Shown here: positions 17,313 to 27,145 of the stretch, piece by piece
Position numbering within the stretch: position 1 is the stretch's first letter
Layout of the letters: each line of letters begins with the position of its first letter
Assembly: GCA_910575435.1 (NCBI GenBank)
Contig: CAJTGI010000001.1
Location: forward strand, 229,760-293,759
DNA length: 64,000 nucleotides
Reading direction: 5' to 3'
Source of the DNA: Clostridiaceae bacterium
GTDB taxonomy: Bacteria > Bacillota > Clostridia > Lachnospirales > Lachnospiraceae
Notes under the pieces: model-generated
Database searches by the model: none
Told to the model about the DNA's origin: nothing
Seen by the model: only the letters and a program-made list of their open reading frames with translations
Made by a program: the position numbers and the translations under genes

Positions 17313-18656
17313 TTACATTCTGTCCTGCTCTAGGTTGCCAAACTTGGTCAGATGGGGCAGCCACGCCAGTTTCACCTTTCCTGTAGGGCCGCTGCGCTGC
17401 TTAGCGATGATAATCTCCGCCACATTCTTCTCCTCCGTGTCGGGATTATAATAGTCATCCCGATACAAAAACATCACCATATCCGCATCCTGCTCGATGG
17501 CTCCCGACTCACGCAAGTCCGAGAGCATGGGGCGCTTATCCGGCCTCTGCTCCACCGCTCTGGACAACTGGGACAATGCAATGACCGGCACATTCAGTTC
17601 CCTAGCCATCACCTTGAGGGAGCGAGAAATATCAGAAATCTCCTGCTGCCTGTTATCCCCTCGGCGATGCCCGGAACCGGACATCAGCTGCAGATAGTCG
17701 ATAATCACCAGATCCAATCCCTTGGAAAGCTTTAATTTCCGACACTTTGTGCGCAATTCTGCCGCCGTAATGCCAGAGGTATCGTCAATGACCAGGTTAG
17801 TATTTCCAATTCGGCGTACGCTATCCACCAATTTCACCCAATCTTCATCCTCCAAATCCCCGGTTCGGATTTTCTGGGAATCCACCCTGGAATTCATGGA
17901 CAGCATGCGCTTCACCAACTGTTCCTTGCTCATCTCCAGGCTGAACATGGCGATCGTCCCACCGCTGTGCAGGGCAATATATTCCACAAGATTCAGCACC
18001 AGGGCAGTCTTTCCCATGGCGGGCCTGGCCGCAAGCAGCACCAGATCCGACTTCTGCAATCCCGCAGTCTTAAAGTCCAAGTCCCGAAATCCCGTCTCCA
18101 GCCCGGTAATATGCCCCTCCTGCTTGGCCGCAGCGGAAATCTGATCCAGCGTCCGCAGAACCACCTGGCTGATCGGCTCAAATTCCCCGGAAGACCTCTG
18201 CTGCAACACATCAAAAATCTCCTTCTCCGTGCTGTCTAAGATATCCTCCATGGGCTGGTTGGCCATATAGCAATTCGCCGTCACCCTCTCCGAGACATGG
18301 ATCAACCGACGCAGAACGGCCTTCTCATGGACAATGTCCGCATAATGCTTCACATTGGCAGAGGTGGGAACGCTCACCGTTAGATTAGCCAGATATTCCG
18401 GACTGGAAAGCTCCGGCGAGGTCTCCATCTCCCGCAGCTTATTCTGCAAGGTCACCAGATCCGTGGCCACGCCACTGCGGTATAAATCCACCAAGGCCTG
18501 GAAAAGTTCTCCGTACTGTCCCTGGTAGAAATCCTCTGCCACGAGAATCTCCGAACTGGTCAGAATGGCATCCTTATCCATAATCATCGAGCCAACCACA
18601 GCCCTCTCCGCCTCCACGCTGTGGGGCGGAATCCTCTTAATCACAGCCTCGTCCAT
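17313..18656 (-). CDS. dnaB: Replicative DNA helicase
   Basis: This 447-residue hexameric helicase unwinds DNA at the replication fork. The N-terminal DnaG-interaction domain (1-100, starting RIPPHSVEAERAVVGSM) is followed by the RecA-like core with Walker A ARPAMGKTAL (about 205-214), Walker B LVIIDYLQLMSG (about 310) and the arginine-finger region near RSGPTGK. It is third in the gdpP-rplI-dnaB order known from Bacillus and Clostridia. The ribosome binding site is modest (GGAAAGG), and the unusually structured gap upstream may influence its expression. Confidence 0.98.
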   Translation of the reverse strand: MDEAVIKRIPPHSVEAERAVVGSMIMDKDAILTSSEILVAEDFYQGQYGELFQALVDLYRSGVATDLVTLQNKLREMETSPELSSPEYLANLTVSVPTSANVKHYADIVHEKAVLRRLIHVSERVTANCYMANQPMEDILDSTEKEIFDVLQQRSSGEFEPISQVVLRTLDQISAAAKQEGHITGLETGFRDLDFKTAGLQKSDLVLLAARPAMGKTALVLNLVEYIALHSGGTIAMFSLEMSKEQLVKRMLSMNSRVDSQKIRTGDLEDEDWVKLVDSVRRIGNTNLVIDDTSGITAAELRTKCRKLKLSKGLDLVIIDYLQLMSGSGHRRGDNRQQEISDISRSLKVMARELNVPVIALSQLSRAVEQRPDKRPMLSDLRESGAIEQDADMVMFLYRDDYYNPDTEEKNVAEIIIAKQRSGPTGKVKLAWLPHLTKFGNLEQDRM

Positions 18657-18694
18657 ATTTAAATGACCTTTCCAAACATATCAATTAGCGAATC

Positions 18695-18815
18695 GTCATT
18701 CTTGAAATCACGCCAGTCCCACTGGCACTAACGATCAACGAAAAATGCAGTTTTTGCATTTTTCTAAGAATGACTTAGTTTCACTTGGGCGGTGTGTTTT
18801 ACCGCCTTAGTGAAT
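18695..18815. other. Structured intergenic region between rplI and dnaB
   Basis: GTCATTCTT (18695-18703) pairs perfectly with AAGAATGAC (18766-18774) and encloses two further hairpins, GCCAGT/ACTGGC (18712-18726) and AAAAATGCA/TGCATTTTT (18741-18763), giving a three-way junction. A fourth hairpin, GGCGGT/ACCGCC with TTCACT/AGTGAA below it (18780-18815), starts right after the rplI stop and may act as a partial terminator or processing site. Confidence 0.6.
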
Positions 18816-18817
18816 CT

Positions 18818-19267
18818 TCATTCTTTGCTTTTTACAATCACCTTCAACGAGCCTGTCACCTTGGGGTGCAGCTTGATGGGCAGGTCAAAGATGCCCGGGC
18901 TCTTAATGGGCTGGGCCAGCACCATCTTCTTCTTATCCAGATCATAGCCCAGCTGCTCCTTAGCAGCAGCCGCCAATTCCTTGGTGGACACGGAGCCGAA
19001 ACTCCTGCCCCCGGAGCCTGTCTTAATGGAAACCGTGATAGACTTCTCCTTCAGCTCCTCGGCAAAGGCTTTTGCCCCATCCAGTTTCTCCTGGGCAACC
19101 TTCTCCTCATGCTGTTTCTGCAGCTTCAGGTCATTCTTGCTTTTGGCCGTGGCCTCCACGCCAAGATTCTTCTTTAGCAGAAAATTCCTAGCATAGCCCT
19201 CGCTCACCTTCACCAATTCCCCCTTCTTTCCCAGGGATTTCACATCATCCAATAAAATTACTTCCAT
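18818..19267 (-). CDS. rplI: 50S ribosomal protein L9
   Basis: This 149-residue protein has the L9 N-terminal rRNA-binding domain ([28 protein letters not shown]), the long central helix (about 40-75) and the C-terminal domain. Length fits the family. Its ATG shares a base with the stop codon of gdpP (TAATG), so translation is coupled. It is followed by dnaB in the same direction. Confidence 0.98.
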   Translation of the reverse strand: MEVILLDDVKSLGKKGELVKVSEGYARNFLLKKNLGVEATAKSKNDLKLQKQHEEKVAQEKLDGAKAFAEELKEKSITVSIKTGSGGRSFGSVSTKELAAAAKEQLGYDLDKKKMVLAQPIKSPGIFDLPIKLHPKVTGSLKVIVKSKE

Positions 19268-21315
19268 TATGCCTCTCCTTCCGAAATCATTGTATCAATC
19301 GCCTCTCTGATCACCGCCTTGGCCTCCTCCATGGTCTTGCCCTCCAGTTGAACTCCCGCCATGTTAATATGGCCGCCGCCCCCCAAACGCTCCATCATAA
19401 TCTGTACATTCAGCTCATCAATAGACCTGGCACTGACATATATTTTCTTGTTGTGTCTTGTCAGCACAAAGGATGCCTTCACCCCCTTGATGTCAAGCAA
19501 AGCATTGGCAATCTTCGCCCCCATAATGGTAGGGTTGGGAAGCCCCCCCGTGGAGCCCTCGGCGATGGCATACTCTCCCAAATACAATTCCGTATCCTGA
19601 ATGGCCGCCGCCTTCATCTGATATTCCTCCAGATTCTCCCGGAACGCCTTGCGGATTCTCACAATATCCGCCCCATTCCTCCGCAGATACGCCATGGCCT
19701 CAAAGGTGCGCACGCCTGTCTTGGTGGAGAAGAAATTCGTGTCCACCATAATTCCCGCATACATGGCCTCCGCCTCTGCCGGCTGCAGACGCACACCATT
19801 GCCAATATACTGGGAAATCTCTGCCACCATCTCACAGGAGGAGGAGGCGTAAGGCTCAATATAGAAAAGCACCGCCTTGCTGATGGCATCCCCCGCCTGT
19901 CTGTGATGGTCGATGACCACCACGGATTTGGCCTGGTCAATCAGATCCGGACAGTCCGTGTAATCCCCCTTGTTCACATCCACAATAACCAGCAGGGTAT
20001 TCTCATCCACGATTTCCCTAGCCTCGTCCCCGGTAATCACCACATCCCCGGCATTCTGGCCCTTCTCAAATCTCTCCATCATGGGAGCCACCGAAGTAGT
20101 CACCTCGTTGAACACAATATTGGTCTTTCGCTCCAATGCCTTGGCAATGCAGTAGATGCCCACGCAGGCGCCAAAGGAATCCGCATCCCCGATGGAATGC
20201 CCCATCACCACGACACGCTCATTCCCCTCGATCAATTCCTGCAGCACATGAGCCTTGACCCTGGCTTTGACCCTAGTATTCCTGTCAATCTCCACCCGCT
20301 TTCCGCCGAAAAATTCCTCCTTGTCCCCGCTCTTGACCACCGCCTGGTCTCCCCCACGCCCCAGGGCAAGGTCCATGGCTTTCCTGGCAAATTCATACCT
20401 CTCTACGAAAGACTTGCTCCCCACGCCCACGCCGATGCTGATCGTGGCATTCTGGTCATTTCCCAGATTGATATCCCTGATTTCCTCCAAAATCGAAAAC
20501 CTGTGGTTTTTCAGTTCCTCCAGTCTCTTCTCCTTGAATACGAAGAAAAACTTATCCTTCTCCAGTTTTTTGGAAATGGCATCCATCTCCTGCATGTACT
20601 TATTGACCTTCCTGTCAATCAGGGCCATGGTCAGGGATTGCCTATTCTCCTCGATGCTGTCTAGGAGTTCGTCGTAATTGTCGATATACAGCAGCCCAAC
20701 CAGCATATTCTCATCCTGAAGAATCTGCTTCAAGTCTACGATCTCCGTCTCCTCGTACAGGCACAGGGCAATCATCTTCTTGTTTTCCACCATCTGGTCA
20801 AATTCCAGCCTGTCGTCCACCACGCCCACGCCGGAATCCACCACCAGCCTCATCACGGCCTTAAAATATCGCTCCCCTGCCTGCACATGGACAAACTTCT
20901 CGTCAGAAGTCTTGGGCAGCTTATCATATGTCAGTTCCGGGAAGACATTGGAAATATTCCTCCTGGCCGCCTTTTTGTTTCCAATCACATCTAAAAAATG
21001 ATCATTTCCCCAGAGAAGCTGTCCCTCCTCGTTGAGAACGGCATAGGCAAGATCCAGTTCCTTCATAACCGTAAGCTGCATCTGCCCATAGTTGGCCGCA
21101 AAGCCCACCAAATCCTGGTGAAGCCTTTTCCTGCCCCCCACATTGATTACCGCCGTGATAATGACATATAGCAGCCAGCAAAACCCCGCCAGCATGCCCG
21201 CCTCCCGGTCCAAAAACAGGATTCGGCCGCTCATCAGCAGAAAAAACACTGCAAATATCATCGGCCAGCCCAGATTCAACCGCATAACCCCCCTAACTTT
21301 CATTCCTCTCTTCAT
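19267..21315 (-). CDS. gdpP: Cyclic-di-AMP phosphodiesterase of the GdpP/YybT type
   Basis: The 682-residue membrane enzyme should hydrolyse c-di-AMP and so act on turgor and cell-wall homeostasis. Two N-terminal membrane segments (about 12-60) are followed by a PAS-like domain, a degenerate GGDEF domain ([13 protein letters not shown] near 290), the DHH phosphoesterase with [13 protein letters not shown] (about 370), [10 protein letters not shown] (about 470), and the DHHA1 [10 protein letters not shown] near 645. The ATG at 21315 follows GGAG with six bases of spacing. It heads gdpP-rplI-dnaB and has its own strong promoter just after the terminator of the kinase gene. Confidence 0.95.
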   Translation of the reverse strand: MKRGMKVRGVMRLNLGWPMIFAVFFLLMSGRILFLDREAGMLAGFCWLLYVIITAVINVGGRKRLHQDLVGFAANYGQMQLTVMKELDLAYAVLNEEGQLLWGNDHFLDVIGNKKAARRNISNVFPELTYDKLPKTSDEKFVHVQAGERYFKAVMRLVVDSGVGVVDDRLEFDQMVENKKMIALCLYEETEIVDLKQILQDENMLVGLLYIDNYDELLDSIEENRQSLTMALIDRKVNKYMQEMDAISKKLEKDKFFFVFKEKRLEELKNHRFSILEEIRDINLGNDQNATISIGVGVGSKSFVERYEFARKAMDLALGRGGDQAVVKSGDKEEFFGGKRVEIDRNTRVKARVKAHVLQELIEGNERVVVMGHSIGDADSFGACVGIYCIAKALERKTNIVFNEVTTSVAPMMERFEKGQNAGDVVITGDEAREIVDENTLLVIVDVNKGDYTDCPDLIDQAKSVVVIDHHRQAGDAISKAVLFYIEPYASSSCEMVAEISQYIGNGVRLQPAEAEAMYAGIMVDTNFFSTKTGVRTFEAMAYLRRNGADIVRIRKAFRENLEEYQMKAAAIQDTELYLGEYAIAEGSTGGLPNPTIMGAKIANALLDIKGVKASFVLTRHNKKIYVSARSIDELNVQIMMERLGGGGHINMAGVQLEGKTMEEAKAVIREAIDTMISEGEA

Positions 21316-21467
21316 CTCTATCTCCATCCTTAAATGCCATAATATCAGAGCCAAAAGGCATTTGACCCCATTGTACTGCACCATTGAGATTTAAAAATGC
21401 TGCAAAAGATATAAGCAATATGGTACATTGGCACCATCTATTTGCACATAATTATCCTAATTTTATA

Positions 21468-21496
21468 ATTATAGCATTATTGGAGGGCAAAGTCAA
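21468..21496 (-). promoter_or_regulatory. Promoter of the gdpP-rplI-dnaB operon
   Basis: TTGACT is followed after exactly 17 bases by TATAAT, with TGC before the -10 (extended -10). The -35 overlaps the T-run of the preceding terminator, leaving almost no spare sequence. Confidence 0.8.
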
Positions 21497-21546
21497 AAAA
21501 GGGAATGCCAAAGATATCTCCCAGATATTCACGCATTCCCTTTTTA
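21495..21546 (-). terminator. Terminator of the PocR hybrid kinase gene
   Basis: The minus strand reads GGGAATGC and later GCATTCCC, with an inner ATATC/GATAT pair, then TTTTTTGAC. It begins directly after the kinase stop. The hairpin at 58626 is built on the same outer stem sequence. Confidence 0.85.
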
Positions 21547-21547
21547 C

Positions 21548-24232
21548 TTAACATATAGCCATCCATTGATCTAATACTGCCTCGCAGGACTCGGTATCAA
21601 TGTCCTCCACGGCATCTCGAAGCCTCTCCAAAAGCTCTTTCTGCTCCCCCTCAAAAGAATATTCCTCCATCTCCTGGAGAACCGCCTCCATCTCGTCACT
21701 GTCCAGCTCCTCCAGGGCATCCCACATCCGACGGAACATATCTGCCAGGGTCTCCCCCGCAATCTTCTTTTCCCCGGATTTCTTCTTTTCGGCCTCCTGA
21801 GAAAATATCTTTTTCAGAATGTCTTGATGCCAGCGGTATTTTGCCAGCATCTCATCCGTAAAGGCATGAATCTGCTCGCCGTCCCGGGCATTTCCCGCCT
21901 CCTCCATGCGCTCCGCCCCATCTGCAAGTTCCATAGCGCCAATCTGCCTTGACGCGCTTTTCAATGCATGCACTTCGATGGTATAGTCCTTCCATCTCTC
22001 CTCAGTCTCAAATTGCTTAATCATCTCGCACTTTCGGTCAATCACCCGGTAATAGTCCTTCAGCGCTGCCCAAAATAATTTCTCGCTACCCAGAAGTTCC
22101 ATAGCCGCCTTCGTATCCAGCCCCTGGATGTCAAGGTCGGATGCCTCCTTCTCCCTCTCCTTTTTCTGAGGATTCAATCCGCCCACGCCCTTCTTGATCT
22201 TCTCTGGCGGCAGCCAGTGCTGCAGTTTCGACACAATCACCTTCACTTCGATAGGTTTGGCCACGAAGTCATTCATCCCCTCTTTTAGAAAAAACTCCTT
22301 GGTGCCGCTCACCGCATTGGCAGTCAGGGCAATGATGGGCACCTCCGCATACTCGTCATAAAACCTCCGGATAATATGGGTTGTCTCCACACCATCCACT
22401 TCTGGCATCATATGGTCCATAAAAATCAAATCATAGTTTTTCTGGGACACCCGAGATATGGCCTCCTTCCCGCTCAGAGCCGTATCAACCTTCATCTGCA
22501 AGGGTTCCAGCAACCCCTCCGCCACCGTGAGGTTAATGGCATTGTCATCCACGATGAGTATCTCCGCCTCAGGTGCAATAAAGCCGAACCCGTCGCTTTC
22601 CTCCTGGTCAAACTCGTCTTCAATTTGCTCCCCGGTAAGAATCGAAGCCAGGTTCAGAGGATACAGAGGTTTTTTCACCACCCGCAGATTCGAGATTGCA
22701 TACTGCATGGAACTGTGGAAATTCACCATCAAAACCCCCGCAAGATTCTCATTTCTCTTCAAAAATCCCTGCACGTAATCTGTAAACAAAGATTGCTCCA
22801 CAAAGAGATAGCTGTTGTCCAATACCTCCCATTGCTCCAGCTCCCTCTCATGTTCCAGCCAGCGGCAATCCACCCCCAGCTGACCCATATCCTTCTTTAA
22901 CTGCTCCTTCACATACCGATTTGCTACCAAGAGCATCGCATGGGTCTCCTCCTCCACGGGCAAGACTGACGGATCCCCTTTCACCACCCGCTGAGGTATT
23001 CGAAACGAAAATTCGCTCCCCTTCCCATACTCGCTTTCTACCCGGATATCTCCCCCCATCAGCGACAGCAGCTGCTTGCAGATTGCCAGACCCAGCCCGG
23101 TCCCCTCAATATTGCGGTTTCGCTTGCTGTCCAGCTGCTGGAAGGAGCGGAACAATTTGTCCTTATCCTGAGGCTTAATTCCATGCCCCGTATCCTTTAC
23201 TGCCACCTGCAATTGGATGACATCCTCCTCCAGAAATCTATACTCCAGCTGAAGACGCACCTGGCCATGGTCTGTGAATTTCACCGCATTATTCATAAGA
23301 TTGACTATGATCTGCTTGATGCGAATCATGTCGCCATAGAGTTTGACGGGCAGTTCTGCTGGAATGTCGAGTATAAATTCCACATCCTTCTTCCCCATTC
23401 TCGTCATAATGATATTCACCATATCATTCATCAGGGACATAGGCTCATAGGATTCTTCCATAATATCCATCTTTCCAGACTCTATTTTGGAGAAATCCAA
23501 GATATCATTGATAATGGTCAGCAATGCCTGGCCAGAAGATTTGATCTGACGGATATAGCCCCTGGCCTCCGGCGTCATCTCCTCCCGCAGCGCCATCTCT
23601 GCCATGCCAATTACCGCATTCATAGGCGTGCGGATTTCGTGGCTCATATTCGCCAGGAAATCAGACTTCATTTTAGAAACCATTTCCACCTCTTTATTGC
23701 CCATATAAAGCATATGCCCTTTGTATGCCATGTCTGACATCACGTTGGAGACAATATAGAGAAATCGTGCCGCCCGGTCTACCTGCCCCTTAGGAACGAT
23801 CCGGATCCTATTCGCAGCCTCCACATATTCCTCCGAATCGATTCCCAGTTCCTCTGCCGCATGCCGGACCTGATCCAAATTTGGCTTCTCCTTGAGTACC
23901 TGCCCACCGATAAAGCAACCCGCCAGCTCCCCATGGACCAAAATCGGCGCGGCAAACTGCACCAGGCCGGCATGGCAGATATAAGAGCATGCCTCCCCTC
24001 GCTCTCCCGTAATTTCCGTTCCCTTCCTATTGCACCGCTCACACCTCTGGCGCCCCATCCTGCAACGCCTAGTAATCTTGCAGAAATCCGTAAAATGCGA
24101 TCCCTCCGTAACTGCCACCCCATCTCTGTCAGCAGTCAGGGCCGCAAATCCTGTCATATCAGAAAATGCTTCCTGAATTCGCTGCAAGGTTTCTATCTCA
24201 ATCAGTTCCGTTAAATGCAATCTCCGATCCAT
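21548..24232 (-). CDS. Hybrid sensor histidine kinase with PocR ligand-binding domain
   Basis: This 894-residue signalling protein has no membrane segment. Domains in order: PocR sensory domain with its cysteine cluster (CKITRRCRMGRQRCERC, about residues 50-66, and CSYICHAG near 80), a helical linker, HisKA with the phospho-acceptor His in ANMSHEIRTP (about 200), a HATPase with GTGLGLAICKQLL (about 380), a divergent middle region, a receiver with LIVDDN (about 560) and the phospho-Asp in FMDHMMP, and an HPt domain with HALKSASRQIG (about 765). PocR domains often sense small carbon compounds. The ATG at 24232 follows GGAGAGG. The response regulator gene lies directly upstream. Confidence 0.93.
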   Translation of the reverse strand: MDRRLHLTELIEIETLQRIQEAFSDMTGFAALTADRDGVAVTEGSHFTDFCKITRRCRMGRQRCERCNRKGTEITGERGEACSYICHAGLVQFAAPILVHGELAGCFIGGQVLKEKPNLDQVRHAAEELGIDSEEYVEAANRIRIVPKGQVDRAARFLYIVSNVMSDMAYKGHMLYMGNKEVEMVSKMKSDFLANMSHEIRTPMNAVIGMAEMALREEMTPEARGYIRQIKSSGQALLTIINDILDFSKIESGKMDIMEESYEPMSLMNDMVNIIMTRMGKKDVEFILDIPAELPVKLYGDMIRIKQIIVNLMNNAVKFTDHGQVRLQLEYRFLEEDVIQLQVAVKDTGHGIKPQDKDKLFRSFQQLDSKRNRNIEGTGLGLAICKQLLSLMGGDIRVESEYGKGSEFSFRIPQRVVKGDPSVLPVEEETHAMLLVANRYVKEQLKKDMGQLGVDCRWLEHERELEQWEVLDNSYLFVEQSLFTDYVQGFLKRNENLAGVLMVNFHSSMQYAISNLRVVKKPLYPLNLASILTGEQIEDEFDQEESDGFGFIAPEAEILIVDDNAINLTVAEGLLEPLQMKVDTALSGKEAISRVSQKNYDLIFMDHMMPEVDGVETTHIIRRFYDEYAEVPIIALTANAVSGTKEFFLKEGMNDFVAKPIEVKVIVSKLQHWLPPEKIKKGVGGLNPQKKEREKEASDLDIQGLDTKAAMELLGSEKLFWAALKDYYRVIDRKCEMIKQFETEERWKDYTIEVHALKSASRQIGAMELADGAERMEEAGNARDGEQIHAFTDEMLAKYRWHQDILKKIFSQEAEKKKSGEKKIAGETLADMFRRMWDALEELDSDEMEAVLQEMEEYSFEGEQKELLERLRDAVEDIDTESCEAVLDQWMAIC

Positions 24233-24313
24233 CCTGCTATTCCTCTCCGCAATCTGAAGCATCCGTTGGAGGCAAAAAATCCTTTGACCCAACATTGTCT
24301 ATATGTAGGGAAA

Positions 24314-25216
24314 TCATTCCCCTAAAACATTTTTCAGCACGCCGGAAAGACGCTCCATATTGATGGGCTTCAACAGATATCCCTGAGGATTCAGCGCCAA
24401 AACCTCCTGAATGCGTTCCTTCTCCGTCATGCCAGTCAGAAATACCACCGGAAGGTCTTTCGTCTTCTCGCTTCCCCTCAGCTTTTGTAGCACCTGGGCG
24501 CCATTTTCCCCGGGCATCTCGTAATCCAGCAGGATCAAATCCGTCTCCTTCTTTTCCAAGAATTTCAAAGCCACCTTTCCATTGATGGCAGTTGCCACAT
24601 TGTACTTGGTGCCCAGAAAGCCCTTCACAAGCTTCAATACCGTGCTGTCATCGTCCACGATAAGGATATGCTTCTTTTTGACCTCCTTCTCTTCCACCTC
24701 GTCTGCCAGCTTGTCAATGAAAGCCAGCGTATCAAGAAGCTCTCTCTCATTCTTCTCTGCCTTTTCCCTAGCCTCCGACTCTGTCTCTATCCCGGCCTCT
24801 CTCTCCAGATTTTCAATCCTCTTTCTTTCCCGTTCCTTTTCCGCGGCGCGCTGCCTGAGATAATCAGATATCTTTTCTTCCAGCTTCGCCGTGGTAATTG
24901 GCTTTCGCACCGTGAGGTCTGCCGCCATGGGAAGGGCTTTCCCAAACAGGCTGCAGGCATCGTCCTCCCCTGCGATAATCAGTGGCACTCCCTCAGCCGA
25001 CAGTCTCTGCACCACCCCCCGAAGTCCGCTAATCTCCTGCTTGCTCTCCCTGTTCAGGCAAAACACCAGTGCATCTGGATGAAAATATTTCAAATGACAT
25101 AAAATATCTTCCGGCCTCTCTGTAGAACCCATACACTCGAAACTATAATCCATATGGGTAAAAAACTCGCCCATCAAAACCTGGTTCGTTCCTGTCAGCA
25201 ATATCTTATACTTCAT
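24314..25216 (-). CDS. Two-domain response regulator (pseudo-receiver plus receiver)
   Basis: This 300-residue protein carries a degenerate receiver fold at 1-110, a charged coiled coil (about 115-175, rich in Arg, Glu and Lys) and a complete C-terminal receiver (180-300). The latter has LIVDDD, the phospho-Asp in LILLDYEMPG (about 228), Thr in FLTGM and Lys in LLKPIN. It has no DNA-binding or enzymatic output domain, so it probably passes phosphate or binds a partner, most likely the PocR kinase encoded 81 bases downstream. It may belong to one transcript with the DUF6171 gene and that kinase. Confidence 0.88.
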   Translation of the reverse strand: MKYKILLTGTNQVLMGEFFTHMDYSFECMGSTERPEDILCHLKYFHPDALVFCLNRESKQEISGLRGVVQRLSAEGVPLIIAGEDDACSLFGKALPMAADLTVRKPITTAKLEEKISDYLRQRAAEKERERKRIENLEREAGIETESEAREKAEKNERELLDTLAFIDKLADEVEEKEVKKKHILIVDDDSTVLKLVKGFLGTKYNVATAINGKVALKFLEKKETDLILLDYEMPGENGAQVLQKLRGSEKTKDLPVVFLTGMTEKERIQEVLALNPQGYLLKPINMERLSGVLKNVLGE

Positions 25217-25266
25217 CCTTCACCTTCCCTTTCTGCTCAACCCAATAACAATCTGCCTGATCCCCT

Positions 25267-25536
25267 TCACCAGCGCGACTCCTCATGAGGGCAGTTCCCC
25301 TGCTTCCGCAATGCTCTGGCCTCCACAAAGCATCCGCACTTCATGCAGATTCCCTCCCGAAGGCTGGAACACTCCCTGCATATCTGAAGCCGCCTGGCAT
25401 ACTCTGCATCTTCTGCGCGGATTTCCTCATCAAAACTGTCCAGATATCTCTTTAACGTCCTGTATTCTTCCCCCATATCCATATCCTGGAGAAGACACCT
25501 GCGGCATGGCTTCCTGCCCTGGCCATCATGCTTCAT
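25267..25536 (-). CDS. DUF6171 family small cysteine-rich protein
   Basis: The 89-residue protein has a PCRRCLL motif at the start and a C-terminal cluster [20 protein letters not shown], about seven cysteines in all, suggesting a zinc-binding fold. The pattern matches the DUF6171 proteins common in Lachnospiraceae; the function is unknown. Its ATG lies 11 bases inside the end of the arabinofuranosidase gene, so the two are translationally coupled. Confidence 0.8.
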   Translation of the reverse strand: MKHDGQGRKPCRRCLLQDMDMGEEYRTLKRYLDSFDEEIRAEDAEYARRLQICRECSSLREGICMKCGCFVEARALRKQGNCPHEESRW

Positions 25537-27037
25537 CACATGCCACGCCACACTCAATGCTCACCACGCTGCAGGGAGGCAGGGTGACCATTGCCCGATT
25601 GCCCGACCACTCTTCTTTCCGCACAGACGCCTCGACACGCTCCGGGTTTTCAAAGGTGTTGCATGCATGGGCATCTTCCGTTAGGAGAGAAATCTTTGCC
25701 TTTCCGGCGAACCTCTGATTTACAGGAAGATTTACCGCCACCTGATAAGTCTCTCCCAGGGATGCGTTTGAAAGAGTTATGACAGCATTCTTTCCGCCTT
25801 CCCCCTCTGTCACAGAGACAGACTCAGACAGCACCGGCACTTCCACGCCCCCTGCGCCATCCCACTGCTGGTCGATCACGCTGTCCACCAAAGTTGCGCC
25901 CTGATGTCCCTGGTACATAGCAAAGACCTCATAGGTGGGCGTCTTCACCATCTGCGCCCCCTCCGTAAGAATCATTGCCTGGAGCACGTTCACCATCTGC
26001 GCAATATTCGCCATAATAATCCGATCGCTGTGCTTGTTAAAGAGATTCAAATTAATCCCCGCCACAATGGCATCCCGCATAGTGTTCTGCTGATACAGGA
26101 AACATGGATTGGTACCAGGCTCCGAATCGCACCAGGTCCCCCACTCATCCACAATCAGGCCCACCTTCTGCTCCGGATCATGATAATCCATGATTTTCAG
26201 ATGCCTGTCTAGAATATCTTCCATCCGAAGGGTCTGCTCCACCGTCTGATAGTATTCCTTCTCGTCAAACTCCGTAGCACTCCCCTTATGCCCCCATTCT
26301 CCCGTAGGAAGCGTATAATAATGTAAGCTGATCGCCTTGGCGTGATCCTTGAGCAAAGGCATAATCACGTCCGTCCAATGATAATCGTCCCCATTCGGAC
26401 CGCACGCCACCGGAAACAGCTCATTGCCGCTCAAGTCTCTGCAAAATGTATGGTACATGCGGTAAGTATCCGCATAATACTCCGGCCGCATAGAACCGCC
26501 ACAGCCCCAGCTCTCATTTCCAATACCCAGGTATTTGAGCCTCCAAGGCTTTTCCTGGCCATTTTCCTTCCTCTGCCCAGCAAGTTCTGAATCGCCATCA
26601 TAAGTCATATATTCAATCCAGTCCGCCGCCTCCTGCACCGTGCCGCTTCCCATATTCAGGGCAATATAAGGCTCGCACCCAATCTGCTGACACAACTCCA
26701 TAAACTCATGGGTGCCGAAATGATTGGTCTCCACTACACCTCCCCAAGTCGTATTGACGATGGGCTTCCTCTTCTCTTTCGCACCCACACCGTCCCGCCA
26801 ATGATACTCATCGGCAAAGCATCCACCAGGCCAGCGAAGCACCGGCAATTTCACCTGCCGCAGGGCATCCACCACATCCTTGCGAATCCCCTTTTCATTA
26901 GGGATTTTTGAATTCTCTCCCACATAAATCCCATCATATATGCACCTGCCTAAATGCTCGGAAAACTGCCCGTAAATTTCCGGCGCAATTCTGCTCTTCT
27001 TCCGCTCCACATCCATCTTCAACGTTACTCTCTTCAT
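25526..27037 (-). CDS. abfA: Alpha-L-arabinofuranosidase, family GH51
   Basis: The 503-residue cytoplasmic glycosidase releases terminal arabinose from arabinan or arabinoxylan oligosaccharides. GH51 features are the start [21 protein letters not shown], the acid/base Glu in [11 protein letters not shown] (about 175) and the nucleophile Glu in LIVDEWGTW (about 295), followed by the C-terminal beta-sandwich. It has no signal peptide, so substrate must be imported as oligosaccharide. GGAGG precedes the ATG. The xylan-related GH43 gene nearby and the adjacent PocR two-component genes suggest a carbohydrate-use locus. Confidence 0.95.
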   Translation of the reverse strand: MKRVTLKMDVERKKSRIAPEIYGQFSEHLGRCIYDGIYVGENSKIPNEKGIRKDVVDALRQVKLPVLRWPGGCFADEYHWRDGVGAKEKRKPIVNTTWGGVVETNHFGTHEFMELCQQIGCEPYIALNMGSGTVQEAADWIEYMTYDGDSELAGQRKENGQEKPWRLKYLGIGNESWGCGGSMRPEYYADTYRMYHTFCRDLSGNELFPVACGPNGDDYHWTDVIMPLLKDHAKAISLHYYTLPTGEWGHKGSATEFDEKEYYQTVEQTLRMEDILDRHLKIMDYHDPEQKVGLIVDEWGTWCDSEPGTNPCFLYQQNTMRDAIVAGINLNLFNKHSDRIIMANIAQMVNVLQAMILTEGAQMVKTPTYEVFAMYQGHQGATLVDSVIDQQWDGAGGVEVPVLSESVSVTEGEGGKNAVITLSNASLGETYQVAVNLPVNQRFAGKAKISLLTEDAHACNTFENPERVEASVRKEEWSGNRAMVTLPPCSVVSIECGVACDEA

Positions 27038-27145
27038 CTTGCCATCCTCCTCAATTCTGTTTATTTTTTAGTTTCTCCACCCCACCAACACCATTAGCAA
27101 AAACTTGATGAAACCGTAGAAGTTCTTTGAATGCCCTTTATTGGC

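Noticed and set aside
19348-20664. Plus-strand open frame of 438 codons antisense to gdpP
   Set aside because: The gdpP motifs on the other strand are complete. The antisense product has no recognisable domain and an odd composition.
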